Notes: generated by a model from the sequence alone, not told the origin. A stretch of 64,000 nucleotides of DNA from Camarhynchus parvulus (GCF_901933205.1 NC_044585.1:1240001-1304000), one strand, 5' to 3'; positions 1-13,292 are shown, counted from the first letter of the stretch. A program made the numbers and translations.

Positions 1-1039
1 AGGAGTGAGGGTGTGGAGCACCCTGGGCTGATGAGGGGCCAGGGAAGGCACAGGGAAATAAACACAGGGAAAATGAGGGGATCCAGGAGGAGACCATCCA
101 TCCCCCCATGGCACACACAGCATCCCACAACACACTCCCAGACCGTGGATCTCCCAGAAACACCAGATTATTCATCTTCCAGAAACTGCATCAAATTTAT
201 TCCATTAATCCTATCCCACCCCTCACCAATGGAGCCAATGGAGGAGGCAAGAGAGACTTTCCTCAATAAGATTTTCCTCAAATGAAGTAAAAAGCCGAGC
301 AGAATAAAAGTGGCATTGTACCCTCAAGTTGATCTTCACTACCTAGAGTGACAATTTTAGCTGAAAAACTCCTAAAACTCCACAAGAATTCTGAAATTCC
401 CAGTGGATCTGGGGAAATGCCCCAGTGGAGGTTCTGCTGGCATCAGATTGCAGCACAGGGAGGAGCCGAGGCGCTGCAGGAGGAGCACAGGCTCCACCAG
501 GTGCCAGCACAGCCCAGCTGCGCCACTTCCAGCCGGGAATGTCGGGGCAGGGCGAGTTTGGGGTCCCCACGTGCTGGGAGCAGTCTGGGGGCTCTGCCTG
601 GGGCTGGGAAAGGGGCAGGAACCCGGGACAAGAGGAGCAGCTGCTCCCCATGGAAAAGCAGCTCTCCTGCCCTGCTGGAGGGCCCAAGCAAGGTCTGGCT
701 GGCAGATCCCTCTTTTCCAAGACATCTATTGAAGGCCACAAGCACAGGCAGTAAATAACCTCGGTGCCCCCAAAGCCGGGCTCTCTGCAGGGACAGGGCT
801 GATGCAAGAGCTGGGAAAGCTGGAAGCACACGGAGCTCCACGGGCAGCCAGGAATGCAGGGAAGCAGCGAGCCAGGAGAGGGCAACCTGCTCCTGCTGCA
901 CGGCCTGGATGGGAGCAGGGAGCAAACAGCTCCTGCAGGGTGCCCAGCAGGAAAGGCCCTGGGGGTGCTGGTGGCAGCGGCTGGACACGAGCCCAGGTGT
1001 GCCCAGGTGGCCCAGAGGCCAAGGACAGCTGGGCTGTGC

Positions 1040-1606
1040 CAGCCCTGGGGTGGCAGCAGGAGCAGGGCAGTGCCCGTGCCCTGAGCTGGCACTGCTGGGG
1101 CACCTCCAGTGCTGGGGCAGCTCTGGGACCCTCCTGCCAGGAGAGACCTGGAGGGGCTGGAGCGTGTGCAGGGCAGGGAATGGAGCTGGGAAGGGGCTGG
1201 AGCCCCAGGAGAGGCTGAGGGAGCTGGGAAGGGGCTCAGCCTGGAGCAAAGGAGGCTCAGGGGGCCCTTGTGGCTCTGCACAGCTCCTGCCAGGAGGGCA
1301 CAGCCGGGGGGTCGGGCTGTGCTCCAGGGAACAGGGACAGGAGCAGAGGGAACGGCCTCAGGCTGGGCCAGGGCAGGGACAGGGTGGATTTTGGGATAAT
1401 TCCTTCATGGAAATGGCTGTCCAGCACTGGCACAGCTGCCCAGGGCAGGGCTGGAGTCCCTGTCCCTGCAGGGATTGAACAGCTGTGTGGATGTGGCACT
1501 TGGGGACAGGGGGCAGTGGTGGCCTTGGCAGGGCTGGGGAATAGAGGGATTTGGGTGATCTCTGAGGGCTTTTCCAACCTCCACAATTCTGTGATTCTGT
1601 GACTGC
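1040..1606 (+). mobile_element. CR1 LINE 3' fragment
   Basis: The 3' end is GGGCTTTTCCAACC followed by ATTCTGTGATTCTGTG. The body (CTGGAGCCCCAGGAGAGGC and so on) is nearly identical to the copies at 14880-15445 and 51690-52210 and shares the same 5' region with the first of these. Confidence 0.9.
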
Positions 1607-2409
1607 AGTATGCTCAGATATCCCAAGTTCCTGGTCCAGAGGGATGTCAGAAATGCCAAGGGGATGTATGGAAGGCACACATGGCTCTGCAGGTGTTCCC
1701 TCAAGCTGTGAGTCCCAGCAATTCCCTGATACCTGAGTAACAAATGAACACCCAACCAAAACTCCTTCATGTGCAGGGAGAGCCCTGAGGGACTCCCTGT
1801 GCCCTGCCAGGGCTGCACAGAGCTGCTGTATCCCACCACCAATCCAAATCCCATTTTCCCCTCTGTGGCCAGGAGTAGGAGCTGTTGGGCTTCATTAGAC
1901 ACAAACACCACAAGGTTTCCTGCCAGTCCCTCACTCCTCAGTGCCCAGCAGCCCTGCCACCTCCCCCTCTGCCCAGCCCAACCCTCCAGAGATGCCTTCA
2001 GACCTACTGAAGGATCAGTTTTCACCCAGTGACTCATTTCTAACTAGCAAGGACTGTTATTGTTTCCAGAGTTCAAACCTGATTTATCTCCAGCAGCCTT
2101 TTTCTGTGCCAGGTAAAGAAAACAGCCCGTGGGAATTCTGAATGACTGACAGCAGCAGTGAGATACTGAACTGATTCCTGAGCTGGGAATCTCCTCCTTG
2201 CTGCTCCCAATTGTATGAAAATCCCTGTTGTGCTGCTAAATGTGGCATTAAAAACTACTTACAGGTGAAACTTGCCTTAGAAATCAGTAACCAGAGTCTG
2301 CTCCAGCACTGAGAGAGAGCTCAGGGCTCAAGAGCCAGGGTGAGCAAGGTCCCAGCTTTGTCCCCTTCCTGCAGCTCCATCTCCATAAGGACACCACATG
2401 CCCTGTGCT

Positions 2410-2700
2410 GGAACTGTCCCTCCCATGGGCAGGGACAGCTCCCACTGTCCCAGGTGCTCCCAGCCCCAGTGTCCAGCCTGGCCTTGGGCACTGCCAGGGA
2501 TCCAGGGGCAGCCCCAGCTGCTCTGGGCACCCTGTGCCAGGGCCTGCCCACCCTGCCAGGGAACAATTCCTAATTCCCAATATCCCATCCAGCCTGCCCT
2601 CTGACACTGGGAAACCATTCCCTGTGTCCTGTCCCTCCAGCCCTTGTCCCCAGTCCCTCTCCATCCTTCCTGCAGGCTACCTTCAGGTGCTCCCATCCTT
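2410..2700 (-). mobile_element. CR1 LINE fragment lacking its 3' end
   Basis: Contains the conserved CR1 stretch GGCCTTGGGCACTGCCAGGG through AATTCCTAATTCCCAATATC. The 3' terminal repeats are missing or diverged. Confidence 0.8.
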
Positions 2701-3224
2701 TGGTTCTCCCAGGGGATAAAGTTTTGCTTTATCTGTGTGTCCAGTCCCTTTTCATGTGCCATTTTTCCAGAAACTTGTGAATCTTAGTTTGGGAATAAAG
2801 ATAAATCCAATGCATGCTCCCATTTTAGACAGCACTAGAAGTGCTTGAAAGTTTTGATATTATTTTTAGCACAAATATTTTTGAAAGTCTTCCCAAGCTA
2901 AACCTGGTGTGTCACTGGTACTTAGGGAAACCACATTTTTTCGCCTGTTGTGAAAAATAACAAGTTTGTAGTATAGAAAAGTGTTTTCTTGCTCAAACAC
3001 CACAACCCTGTCACCAAGGGTGAGTGTCTCCTGGTTCCCTGCCAGGCAAGCACTGTGTATTCCCTGGGATCTTAAAAATCCCCCTTCCTGCGTGGGTGCA
3101 CAAGTGGGAAGGATGATCCTCGTTGTTCCTTCCCTGCTGCACTTGCTAACATTGACTGGGTTTGTCATTTTGGGAACTTTTCACGTGAGGGATGAACTCA
3201 GTGCAGATGTTCCCTCCTTGCTAG

Positions 3225-3348
3225 GCACTGGGAATGGGACCTCTGCCCTCTTGGGATAAAGGTGTCCCTGCCCATGGCAGGGGTGGGACAAGCTGAGCTT
3301 TAAGTTCCCTTCAACCCAAACCATTCCATGGTTCTGTGCCCCTGCAAA
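3225..3348 (+). mobile_element. Short CR1 LINE 3' end
   Basis: GGTGTCCCTGCCCATGGCAG followed by CCATTCCATGGTTCTGTG, the CR1 3' terminus. Confidence 0.75.
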
Positions 3349-4199
3349 GGCTGTTCCAACTCCTTTGGCTGAAGTCACAAAGCACCACCTGCAATTCCCC
3401 AAGGGAAATCATCAGCCCTGAGTTCAGGTGCAATGTGGGCACAGCTGCCCAGGGGTCACTGGTTTGGGCTTTGCAGCTTTGCCAAGTGACCTCGGGAAAT
3501 TCTTTCCTCAAAAAGATGTGTGGAAGGGAGGAGGTTGTGTGGAAGCAACAAAAAAGGCATTGAGCATGAGAGAAATTAAACACTGACTTATAAACAGCTG
3601 GAAAACATGGAATGAGGGAAATCCCCTCACTCAGGCCACACACTCACAATGTTTGTCCATGGCACAGGGGGAAAGGGCCATAAATAATGAAATGAGGGGA
3701 AAAAAACAGATTTAAAGAAACACAGGAGATGGGCATGGGAGAAACACAATCCAGTAGCACAATCCACAGCATTTTTGGAAATAAGGATGAATCTGTGGTA
3801 CCTACAAACATGGCACAGCAGATACCACTCTGCCCTGGTATTTATCCCTTTATCAATTTATAACCAGTTTTTCCCTGCTATTTGTCAACTCCAGGAGTAG
3901 CACAATCCTCACCATAGGAATTTATCCCTCTCCCTCCCATTTTTGCTGGAGAAGAATCTGCTCTCCAACTTGCCAAGGAGTGAACTGAGGCCTGTGTGTA
4001 CAACAGGACACTTTAGCCCCTGGGTTTTGCCCGCCCTCCCCGCTCCCACAGGTAGGGCTGAGCAAGGACCCAGAAGGATTTCTCCTCCCAGTGTTCCTGC
4101 ACCAAACTCCTTCTGCAGCAGCTCAGCCAAAACAGGGCCTTTCCTTCACCACAGCTGTCCCAGGTCACCCTGGTGAGGAAAGAAGGGCCCTGGTGTGCT

Positions 4200-4720
4200 C
4201 AGAGAATTGTGGAATCACCCAGGTTGGAGAAGTCCTCTGAGATCCTCGAGTCCAGCTGTCCCCAGCACTGTCAAGGCCACCCAGGCACCCAAACGCCACA
4301 TCCCCACTGCTGTTAAATCCCCCCAGGGATCTGGGCATCTGGGCAGCCCATTCCAAAGCCTGAGCAGCCTTTCCTGAAGGAATTTTCTCCAGTATCCAAT
4401 GTAAACCTCCCCCAGAATCCTCGTGCTGCACATCCCACCCCCTCCTCCAGCAGGAGCGTTTTCCCAGCTCTGGCGTGGGCACGGAGCCTCCTGCCCACCC
4501 CAGCTCTGCTCCTGCTGTGCCAGCCCTTCCCAGAGCCTCCCCCCAGCACTGCTCTGCTCTGTCACGTTCCTGTGCTTATTTCCAGGGGGCTCCTGCTGCA
4601 GCCTCACCTGGAATGCTGAAAACACAGGAGCCCAAAAAACTCCACTGAGAAACTGCCCCAGGGCCTGGCTCACCTCACACAGCTGAGTGCCAGCCCTGCT
4701 GAGGGACTGCAGGAGCCCAT
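4200..4720 (-). mobile_element. CR1 LINE 3' fragment, distinct subfamily
   Basis: Begins GAATTGTGGAATCACCCAGG, then TTGGAGAAGTCCTCTGAGAT. Internal phrases (CCCAGCACTGTCAAGGCCAC) differ from the common type in this window. Confidence 0.85.
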
Positions 4721-4907
4721 GGACATTCCAAGAGGCTGCCAAGAGTGTGAAAGGACGGGGTGACTGCCCAGAGGAGGGAGCACCAGGGTTCCCTGGGCAG
4801 TGGCACAGGGCAGGGGAGGCAGGGGGGATGTGCCTCTGCCCTTGGGCAGGGGTAAGAGCAGCACTGGAGCAGCAGGAGCTGTGACATCGTTTCCCATCCC
4901 ACTTCAG

Positions 4908-5178
4908 AATTACAGAATCCCAGAATAGTCTGGGTGGGAAGGGGACTCAAAGCTCATCCAGTGCCACCCTGCCATGGCAGGGACACCTCCCACTGTCCCA
5001 GGTGCTCCCAGCCCCAGTGTCCAGCCTGGCCTTGGGCACTGCCAGGGATCCAGGGGCAGCCCCAGCTGCTCTGGGCACCCTGTGCCAGGGCCTGCCCACC
5101 CTGCCAGGGAACAATTCCTAATTCCCAATATCCCATCCAGCCCTGCCCTCTGGCAGTGGGAGCCATTCCCTGTGTCCT
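4908..5178 (-). mobile_element. CR1 LINE 3' fragment
   Basis: Begins ATTACAGAATCCCAGAATAG and continues through the usual CR1 tail. It abuts another minus CR1 at 5180. Confidence 0.9.
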
Positions 5179-5179
5179 G

Positions 5180-5290
5180 TCATAGAATCATGGAATAGTT
5201 TAGGCTGGAAAGGACCTTAAAGCTCATCTTGTTCCAGCCCCTGCCATGGGCAGGCACAGCTTCCACTGACCATGGACACCAGGCAGAGCT
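5180..5290 (-). mobile_element. Short CR1 LINE 3' end
   Basis: CATAGAATCATGGAATAG then GGAAAGGACCTTAAAGCTC. It lies directly next to the preceding copy in the same orientation. Confidence 0.85.
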
Positions 5291-5754
5291 GAGGAGCAGC
5301 CACAGCTCTGCACTCACTCTGGAGGATGAGGCAGGAGCAGCAGGAATGCCCTAAATACTGCTGGCTGCTCTGAGCCCCTGCTGGAATGTTTAATTCCTGC
5401 TGTTATGTAAGTACTGTTTTCTGGGTTCCTTGGCTGGCAGTGATTATCATGGATTACATCTGCAAAACAAGAGCAGTGAATGTGCTCTGGTACCTGGGAT
5501 CAGGGCAGAGCAGCACCACAGCCAGGAGGGGAGCTCAGGCCTGGGGCTGCTCCATCCCCACATGCAAGTGGAGGGGAAAACAGCAGCAAGGCAATTAAAA
5601 ACAGATTAGAAAAATAACAAGGCGGGGGAGGGAGGGGAGGGAAGTGGTTCCTGGCTTGTGAAATAGAAAAATCCAAAGATTCCTCCCATCCTCCTCATGT
5701 TTGCAGCACCAGGCAGCAGCCAGGAGAAGGGAGCAGTTGAAGGCTGTGGAGATA

Positions 5755-6010
5755 AGAGAATCCTTCACTGGTTTGGGGTGGGAAGGGACCTTAAAGCCCA
5801 TCCAGTCCCAACCCCTGCCATGGGTAGGGACACCTTCCACTATCCCAGGTGCTCCCAGCCCCATCCAGCCTGGCCTTGGGCACTGCCAGGGATCCAGGAA
5901 CAGCCACAGCTGCTCTGGGCACCCTGTGCCAGGGCCTCAGCACACTTACAGGGAACAATTCCTTTCCAGTATCCCCCCTAACCTGCCACTTTGTCCAAAT
6001 TCCCTCTCCC
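5755..6010 (-). mobile_element. CR1 LINE 3' fragment
   Basis: TTTGGGGTGGGAAGGGACC through GGGAACAATTCCTTTCCAG. The following 100 bp may be a more diverged continuation. Confidence 0.85.
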
Positions 6011-7647
6011 TGGCACGGTTTCCCACGGATCCAGCCTGTCCAGATCCCTCTGCAAACCCTTCCTGCCCTCCAGCATCCCTGTGGCTGTGGCAGGAGGAGC
6101 TGAAGTGCTGGCTGCAGCTCCCTGGGGTGGCTGAGATGAACCAACCCAACCCAATCCATCAGGAGACTGGGGAGCCAGAGCATCCTGCCAGCTGCAGGAG
6201 GAACACAAGTGAGAGCAGAAGGCACTGAGAGGAGACAGGAATCGTCAGGAATGGGAAATCCAAGCAAACGAGTCCATCAGCAGCACTGTCAGTTCTATCT
6301 CCCACAGCAGCAGCTCCTGGCATAGTCAACAACAGCTGGCTGTCCTGGGGAAATCCAGACTCCAAGGATAAAAAGACAATTAGAAGAGCAAGGTGGCAGC
6401 CAGGCACGAGCCCTGCAGCACAGGGAAACAGCTCACAGAGATGGGGAAACTCACAGGGAGGAGGGGAAAAGGGAATGCTGCTGTCCAAAGAGCTGGGAAT
6501 GGCTGGGCTGTTCCAGCCAGACATGAGCTGGGACAACAAGGACAGCAATTGTCCTGTCCTGCCACAACCCAGCAGAGCCACAAGCCAAGGCCACCTGGCC
6601 AGGAGCTTCTGTGAGGCCAGGGGGAGCAACAAGGGGATAATTCATGGAATGGGACAGGGAAGGTGCCAGATGTTTTGCAGTGTCACAGGCCCAACTCAAA
6701 ATGGCTTTTGCAAACAAACCCCTGCCTTGGAAAAAGGACAAAAAAACAGCCAAAATGAGTAGAGCAACACAAGTGACATTATCAGTGGAGTGATTAAAGG
6801 GGAAGCTGAGGAAGAATTAATTATGGCTAGTTTTTAATGCTGCCATAAAGGCTGGATATGGGACGCTGAAGGGGAACTCCTTGCTGGTCTGAGCTGCCCC
6901 TTGGCTTCCACCCACCCAACTGCACCCCAGCCCTGCAGTGGGACCCCCACAGCTCCAGCGTCCCTCTCCAGAGCTGGATTGTCCCTTTCCACTCTCCTGC
7001 AACAGGAATTCACCCCAGGACTGGAGCAGGGGGCATCACCAGCCCTCTTCCACTCCTCCTCCTCTCTGCTCAGAGCTCCCACCCTCCTGCAGCCCACAGA
7101 GAGCCCCCAAAAGCAATCCCTCCCTGTTTTTCAAGAAGAAAACAATGGATTAAGGCAGGAAGGATAATCAGGTAACCCAAGTAATCAACCCCCACTGTCC
7201 CAGACCACTGACCCACACCACAGGGTGTTGGTTTCAAAGTGAATCCTCCCCAGGATGGTCACACAAGGTCAGCCTAAAAACCCAGGAAATTCCATCTCTT
7301 CCCAGCAAGCAAACTGCAGTTGGTATTTTGGAAACAGGATACTGGGACAGGGCACAGGCTCTGGTTCCTCTGGGCACTGATCCTTCCCTGTCAGAGCTGT
7401 GCTGCACAAAGAGCCCCAGGTCACATTCCATACACAGCCAGTCATAGCCTGTACCCCAAGGGATGAAATTGTGCCCAAATCTGTTTGGTCTCCCTGGATT
7501 TTCTGGCACCTGGCAGCAAGTGCCACCATTTAATTGGATGTTGTACAAAATATTAATTATTCCTGCTCCATTTAAACCTATGAGCTGATAATTTCCTCCT
7601 TTTTCTTGTTATAAGCACTTCTCCCCAACTTTTCCTAGACTCAGACA

Positions 7648-8050
7648 GTCACAGAATTGTTAAAGTTGGAAAAGACCTTTAAGACCGAGTCTAACCATTG
7701 ATCCAGCACTACCAAGGCCACCAACAACTCACATCCCCAAGTGCCACATCCACACAGCTGTTCAATCCCTGCAGGGACAGGGACTCCAGCCCTGCCCTGG
7801 GCAGCTGTGCCAGGGCTGGAAACCCTTTCCAGGAAGAAATGTTCCCAATATTCCCCCCTGGCCCAGCCTGAGGCCATTCCCTCTGCTCCTGTCCCTGTTC
7901 CCTGGAGCACAGCCCGACCCCCCCGGCTGTCCCCTCCTGGCAGGAGCTGTGCAGAGCCACAAGGGCCCCCTGAGCCTCCTTTGCTCCAGGCTGAGCCCCT
8001 TCCCAGCTCCCTCAGCCTCTCCTGGGGCTCCAGCACATTTCCTGTACCAT
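7648..8050 (-). mobile_element. CR1 LINE 3' fragment
   Basis: Begins CACAGAATTGTTAAAGTTGG and carries the reverse complement of the same body as the copy at 1040-1606. Confidence 0.9.
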
Positions 8051-9070
8051 TGACCATCATCCATGTGGCACCTTCAGCTCTCCTTCTCCCAGATAAAAAA
8101 TTTACTTTCCATCACCCTCCTTCCCTCATCAGAGGAGATTTTATTTCTCTGGTTTAATCTTCTGCCTGTTTGGTTGTTTGAGTTTTCTTTTCAAGTTCTG
8201 CTGAAAACCCTGAGAGTCATTGGCAGGGCATCTCCAGGGAAGAGATGCCAGCAGCACACAGAGCAAACCTGCATTCCTTCTTTTCTACTCTGATTATCAA
8301 TTCCCAGTTTTTCTGCACTCAGCCAAAGGAACCAGACCCCTCTGAGAGTGGCTGGCAGGTGAGTTGTTCTTGCACAGACACCAGCACTGGCCTGTCCAGT
8401 GAACTCCTGGATTTCAGCACCATGAACACCAAAATCCCTTTCTGTCAGCCCAGAATCTGCCCCTCATCAGGTGAACACTGGAACCACACACAGCTTTCAC
8501 CCTCTCTGCTGCCTGGGATCCCTGAGCAGGGAATGAAAAGGAGTCACCAACTCCCTCTCCCAGCAGCCCAAGTCCATTCTGGGGAGTTTTCCTGGTGTTT
8601 AAAATACCAGGAACAGAATTCCACTCTTCCCTTGCACACTTTTCCCTTATTACAGAGCCAAGAAAATAACCATATATTCAGCACTCATCAAATTCTTGGA
8701 TGTCATGATACTGCTCTAAAAAGAAAGGATAGTTTTACATCAATTTTTGTATTTGTTTAAAGAAAATCCACCAGCCACAGTCACCAAATACAGAGGGTGA
8801 ACACAGAAATCTGATTTTCAGTCCAGGTAACAGTACAGAGCCACAGCCAGTACTGATAAAAGCAGGTGATGAAAGAGCACAAATTGAGTTTACTACAACA
8901 CTTTGCAATGCCACTTAGCAACAGGAATGCCACGTTTGGCTGAGCAGAGCTTGGGCTGGGACTGTTCTGTCCTCCTGTCACACTCTACATGTGTTTCAGA
9001 GGAATTAAACACATGTGGTAATTGAGGAGAGAGCTAAGCTCAGCTCCACTCTCACTTTCTGCCACTAATC

Positions 9071-9162
9071 CCTGGGCAGGTTCATCCCTGGGCAGGTTCA
9101 TCCCTGGGCAGGTTTATCCCTGGGCAGGTTTCTCTCCCTGGGCAGGTTCATCCCTGGGCAGC
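9071..9162. repeat. 16-17-bp tandem repeat, about 6 copies
   Basis: The unit CCCTGGGCAGGTTCAT is repeated nearly perfectly, with one copy extended (TTTCTCT in place of TTCAT). Confidence 0.92.
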
Positions 9163-9639
9163 AGGATGAGGACAGGGAGCTGAGGTCACATCTCAGTACC
9201 AATGTCCCAGGTCACAGCTCGTTACCAAAATACTCCTGACCCCACAGCGGGCAGAGGGGAAACCAGAGCTCCCCTTTGCACAGAACAGCAAAGTCTCCCA
9301 TCCCATACTTGGTTTGGTGACAGGTTTTGCTGTTAAAAACAGACATGAAAAGCAGTCCTGTGAAATGGCCCCTGCGGGTGCACAGCTCCAGCCAGCAGCC
9401 AAGTTAAAAACAGAGTTAAAAACATTTCCACAGCTGTTCAACTCAGGAGAACTCCTGGGGGAAAGACCCTTTTCATCCACTCCAAAATGGAGACCCAGCA
9501 CTGAAAACATGGGCAGCAATTTGCCAGTCCTTCCACCCATCAAATTTCCCATCAAATCCCAAACACCCTGGCAGCACTGAGGATCACTGACTGCTGCAGA
9601 AACAGGGAATGAACCCCAGCCCAGGCTCCAGCAGGTCTG

Positions 9640-10285
9640 GGGGTGATTCAAGGCTGAGCAGTGCAGCTGACACAACAGAAGGATGGGGACATCCAGGGGC
9701 TGGAGAGCTGGAGAGGGCCCAGGAGAACCTCAAAAGGTTCAACAAGTCCAGGGGCCAGGTCCTGCATCCAGGTCAGGGCAACCCCAGCCGCGAGCACAGA
9801 CTGGGAGAGGAACTCCTGGAGAGCAGCCCTGGGGACAAGGACATTGGGGTGCTGCTGGGTGAGGGCTGCACCTGCCCCAACCCTGACACCCCCTCAGCCC
9901 TGGGCTGAGCTCCCAGTGTGGGCAGCAGGGCAGGGGATTCTGTCCCTCTGCCCCACTCAGGTGAGACCCCACCTGCAGAGCTGCCCCAGCCCTGGGGCCA
10001 GCACAGGAGGGACCTGGGGCTGCTGGAGAGAGTCCAGAGGGGGCACCAGAGATGCTGCCAGGGCTGGAGCCAGGTTGGGAGAGCTGGGGGTGCTCACCTG
10101 GAGAGGAGAAGGCTCCAGGGAGAGCTCAGAGCCCCTTGCAGGGCCTAAAGGGGCTCCAGGAGAGCTGGAGAGGGACTGGGGACAAGGGATGGAGGGACAG
10201 GACACAGGGAATGGCTCCCACTGCCAGAGGGCAGGGATGGATGGGATATTGGGAATTAGGAATTGTTCCCTGGGAGGGTGGTGAG
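9640..10285 (+). mobile_element. CR1 LINE fragment including end-of-ORF2-like region, 3' truncated
   Basis: Contains GACAAGGACATTGGGGTGCT and GTGAGACCCC followed by GGCTGCTGGAGAGAGTCCAG. These are CR1 motifs from the end of ORF2 and the 3' UTR. It stops after GGAATTGTTCCCTGGGAGGG, so the terminal repeats are absent. It is the closest relative of the copy at 44505-45132. Confidence 0.85.
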
Positions 10286-11175
10286 GCCATGGCCTGTGAA
10301 GCAGGCAGGGCAGCAGGCAGTGCCCATGAGCACACAGGGCCACAAGGATGCTCTTTGTGTCCCCTCCCAGAAGGACAGACAGCACCAGACACAAACCTGC
10401 TCCTCTGCCACCCTCTCCCCACCTTCTGGCTTTCCTGAGCAATGGATGCTCCTCTCTGAGGGCCCAAATCCCTTCAGCTGCTCACCACCCTTTGCACTCA
10501 CTGGAGCCCAGCTGGGCTCTGCAGAGCAGCCCCTGGGGAACACACAGCTTTTGGGGATCCCTCAGGAGGCAACTCAGACAATTCTGCACATGAGCAGATT
10601 GAAGGACTGCGGACTTCTACAGCAAATCCAGAACCTCCTCCCTTTACTTGTAAACATCCACCCCAGGGCTCATAGGGACACAACATCAGGAATTCTATTT
10701 TGATTCAAGCCAAACCCACAGTCACTCTTTACTATAATTAAAATATCTCTAATTGGCACAAACCATCAGCCAGGTGAACATTACAGCATAAAGTAATTCA
10801 CTGATGTGCTCAGGATTCAGCACCCATCTACAGAGTGTCTTATCCCCTTGATGAGATCAGGAAAGTCTGGAAAAGCAGGAGTCTGCTGTGGATTTTCTGT
10901 TCCATCAGCTCTGTGGCCTGGATCACAGCTGAGTCAGCAGAGCCTGGGGCAGCACAGCCACATCCACAGCACTGCCCTCAGCCCAGAGCTCAGCAGGGCT
11001 GCAGCCCCAGCACAGCCAGCCTCTGCATTTGCTATTTTTATGGGCAGACACAAACCAAAATAGCTGTGCCTGACTCGGGAGGCAGCGTGGCTGACAGCCC
11101 TGGGACCACCCCACCCTGACCCAGCACTGCCACAGCCCCACGGTCCCACAGGCAAGGTAAAGAACACACACCACC

Positions 11176-11416
11176 CCTCCAGGAGATCCTCTCCCACACA
11201 CCCACCTCTCCAGGAGATCCTTTCACACACCCATCTCCCCAGGAGATCCTTTCCCACATCCACCTCTCAAGGAGATCCTCTCCCACACACCCACCTCTCC
11301 AGGAGATCCATCTCCACACATCCACCTGTCCAGGAGATCCATCTCCACACATCCTCCTCACCAGGAGATCCTTTCCCACATCCTCCTCTCCAGAAGTCCA
11401 TCTCCACACACCCACC
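11176..11416. repeat. About 30-bp minisatellite, 8 copies
   Basis: The core CTCTCCAGGAGATCC is followed by a C/A-rich spacer (TCTCCCACACACCCAC and variants). The period is 28-31 bp with roughly eight copies. It lies in OSBP2 intron 2. Confidence 0.9.
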
Positions 11417-11597
11417 CAGCTGAAGGACTGGACAGCCCCCAGAGCCAGCTCAGTGCAGGCAGGACCAGCACAGTGTCCCACCCTAAACAAGTGTGCCCAG
11501 AAACTTCTCCCCTCCTGCATCAGCTGGGCTCTCTGTCAGTATTTGAATATTCCAGAGCTGGAATTTTAAGGGACAGAAAGTTCACAGCATTTAAAAT

Positions 11598-11960
11598 CAC
11601 AGAATGGTTTGGGTTGGGACTTTAAATACCATGTAGTCCAACCCCCCTGCCATGGCAGGGACACCTCCCACTGTCCCAGGTGCTCCCAGCCTCAATGTCC
11701 AGCCTGGCCTTGGGCACTGCCAGGGATCCAGGGGCAGCCCCAGCTGCTCTGGGCACCCTGTGCCAGGGCCTGCCCACCCTGACAGGGAACAATTCCTAAT
11801 TCCCAAGATCCCATCCATCCCTGCCCTCTGGCAGTGGAAGCCATTCCCCCTTGTCCTGGCACTGTCTCTTCTGTCCCAAGTCTCTCTCCATCTCTCTTGG
11901 AGCTCCTTCAGGCACTGGAAGGTGCTTTAAGGTCTCCCTGGAGCATTCTCTTTTCCATTT
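11598..11960 (-). mobile_element. CR1 LINE 3' fragment
   Basis: Begins CACAGAATGGTTTGGGTTGG and runs through the standard tail to CTCCCTGGAGCATTCTC. Confidence 0.9.
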
Positions 11961-12680
11961 CTGAAGTTTGTTTACTGCAGCCTGAAGCTGTGTTTGCTTG
12001 TAGCAGAAAATCCAATGTTAACCTCAGACGAGTTACAGACATTGAGATACAGACTAAGTGAATCACTGAAATATTTCGAAAAGATTCTGTTTGCCAAGCC
12101 TAACTGACCCATCACAGGCAGAACAATGTCACCCTGGGGAGGAGCTGTGCAGCAGGCACAGGGCTCTGACAGCTTTACAAAGTGTGACTGTTGCAAACCT
12201 GCTCCAATAAACACCACAACAAAGGGGCAGCAGCAGAGATGCACACAGAAACAGCTCAACTAAATATCAGTGTCATTCATCCCCCAAACCTCCTCAGGCT
12301 GTGCAACACCACCCTGGGGTGCTCAGGCCTCTGAGCACAGCATTTCCAGCATTCCCAGCACAAAGTCTCCAGGAGAAAGACACCTCACTCTGCCTCCCAG
12401 AAGCAGCATCATTAGCTCATTGTTACTGGCTCTCCACAGTTCCCAGCCATTCCCACAGCTCCAAAGACCTGCTCAGAGCTGGCAGGCAGCTGAGATGAGG
12501 CGCAGCAGGGCTGTGTCCAACCCTTTGTGTCCCTGGGAGACCATCAGAAACCTCCAGCTGTGCATGAAACCCTCCCTGGGTGGGTTCTGCACCATTTAAC
12601 CAGCCCACAAGAGCTGTGTGAGCTGAGCAGAGCAGCAGGAGCTGTGCTGGGGAAGATGAAACAGGAAAGCCTTATAAATA

Positions 12681-13256
12681 TGATTGCCTGGCAAAAGATT
12701 TTGAGAATATAGAAACTATGAGCAAGACTGCAATGAAAGGAAGCTTTGAGATACCTCAGTTACTGAACAACTGGAACACAATGGTGTGGCTGGCTGAAGG
12801 TAATTCCCTTTTGATAGAACAACACCCTCTGCTTGCAGACAGCTCTAAGGGTCAGAGCAGACCCTGCAGCTTGGCAGAAGGGGCCCAAAGAGGAGATTTT
12901 AGGGTTTAAAATGTAGCACAGTATGGTAATGTCATGATTCTTATAGGCCGTATGTAAATGCTATAGGATTTGTATCTTGTACTAGATTGGTTAGTGAGAA
13001 TTAGAATATTCAACACAGAAGAAGATTTACTATATTGTAATGGGAACCTCAATCTCTTATCTTCTTTACCACACTCTTGCCTTCTCTCTCTTTCCCACTC
13101 TCTTTACTTCTCTCAGGCCTGCTCCAGCTGTGGCTGGCAGCTCCCAGCAGGGCCCTGCACCCAGGCCCTTGGCAATGAACCCCAAGTTCCTGACCTGGCC
13201 TCAGAGATCTCTGGTCTCTGTCTGTCCCCACCATCCCAACCCCAGCACTCCCACAG
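12681..13256 (+). mobile_element. Probable solo LTR of ERVL type
   Basis: The segment from TGATTGCCTGGCAAAAG through TAGCACAGTATGGTAATGTC, TTGTACTAGATTGGTTAG, a CT-rich run and GGCAATGAAC resembles a passerine ERVL-like LTR that I recall. I could not find a convincing target-site duplication, so both ends are approximate. No coding part is present. It lies between CR1-poor sequence and the 22-bp minisatellite. Confidence 0.5.
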
Positions 13257-13292
13257 AGCTGGAGGGCTCAGGGTGCCCAGGCTGCCCCATTC

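Noticed and set aside
343..1281. 312-codon open frame on the minus strand at the left end
   Set aside because: GC-rich, overlapped by open frames in several other phases, no domain, and part of it is a CR1 copy.
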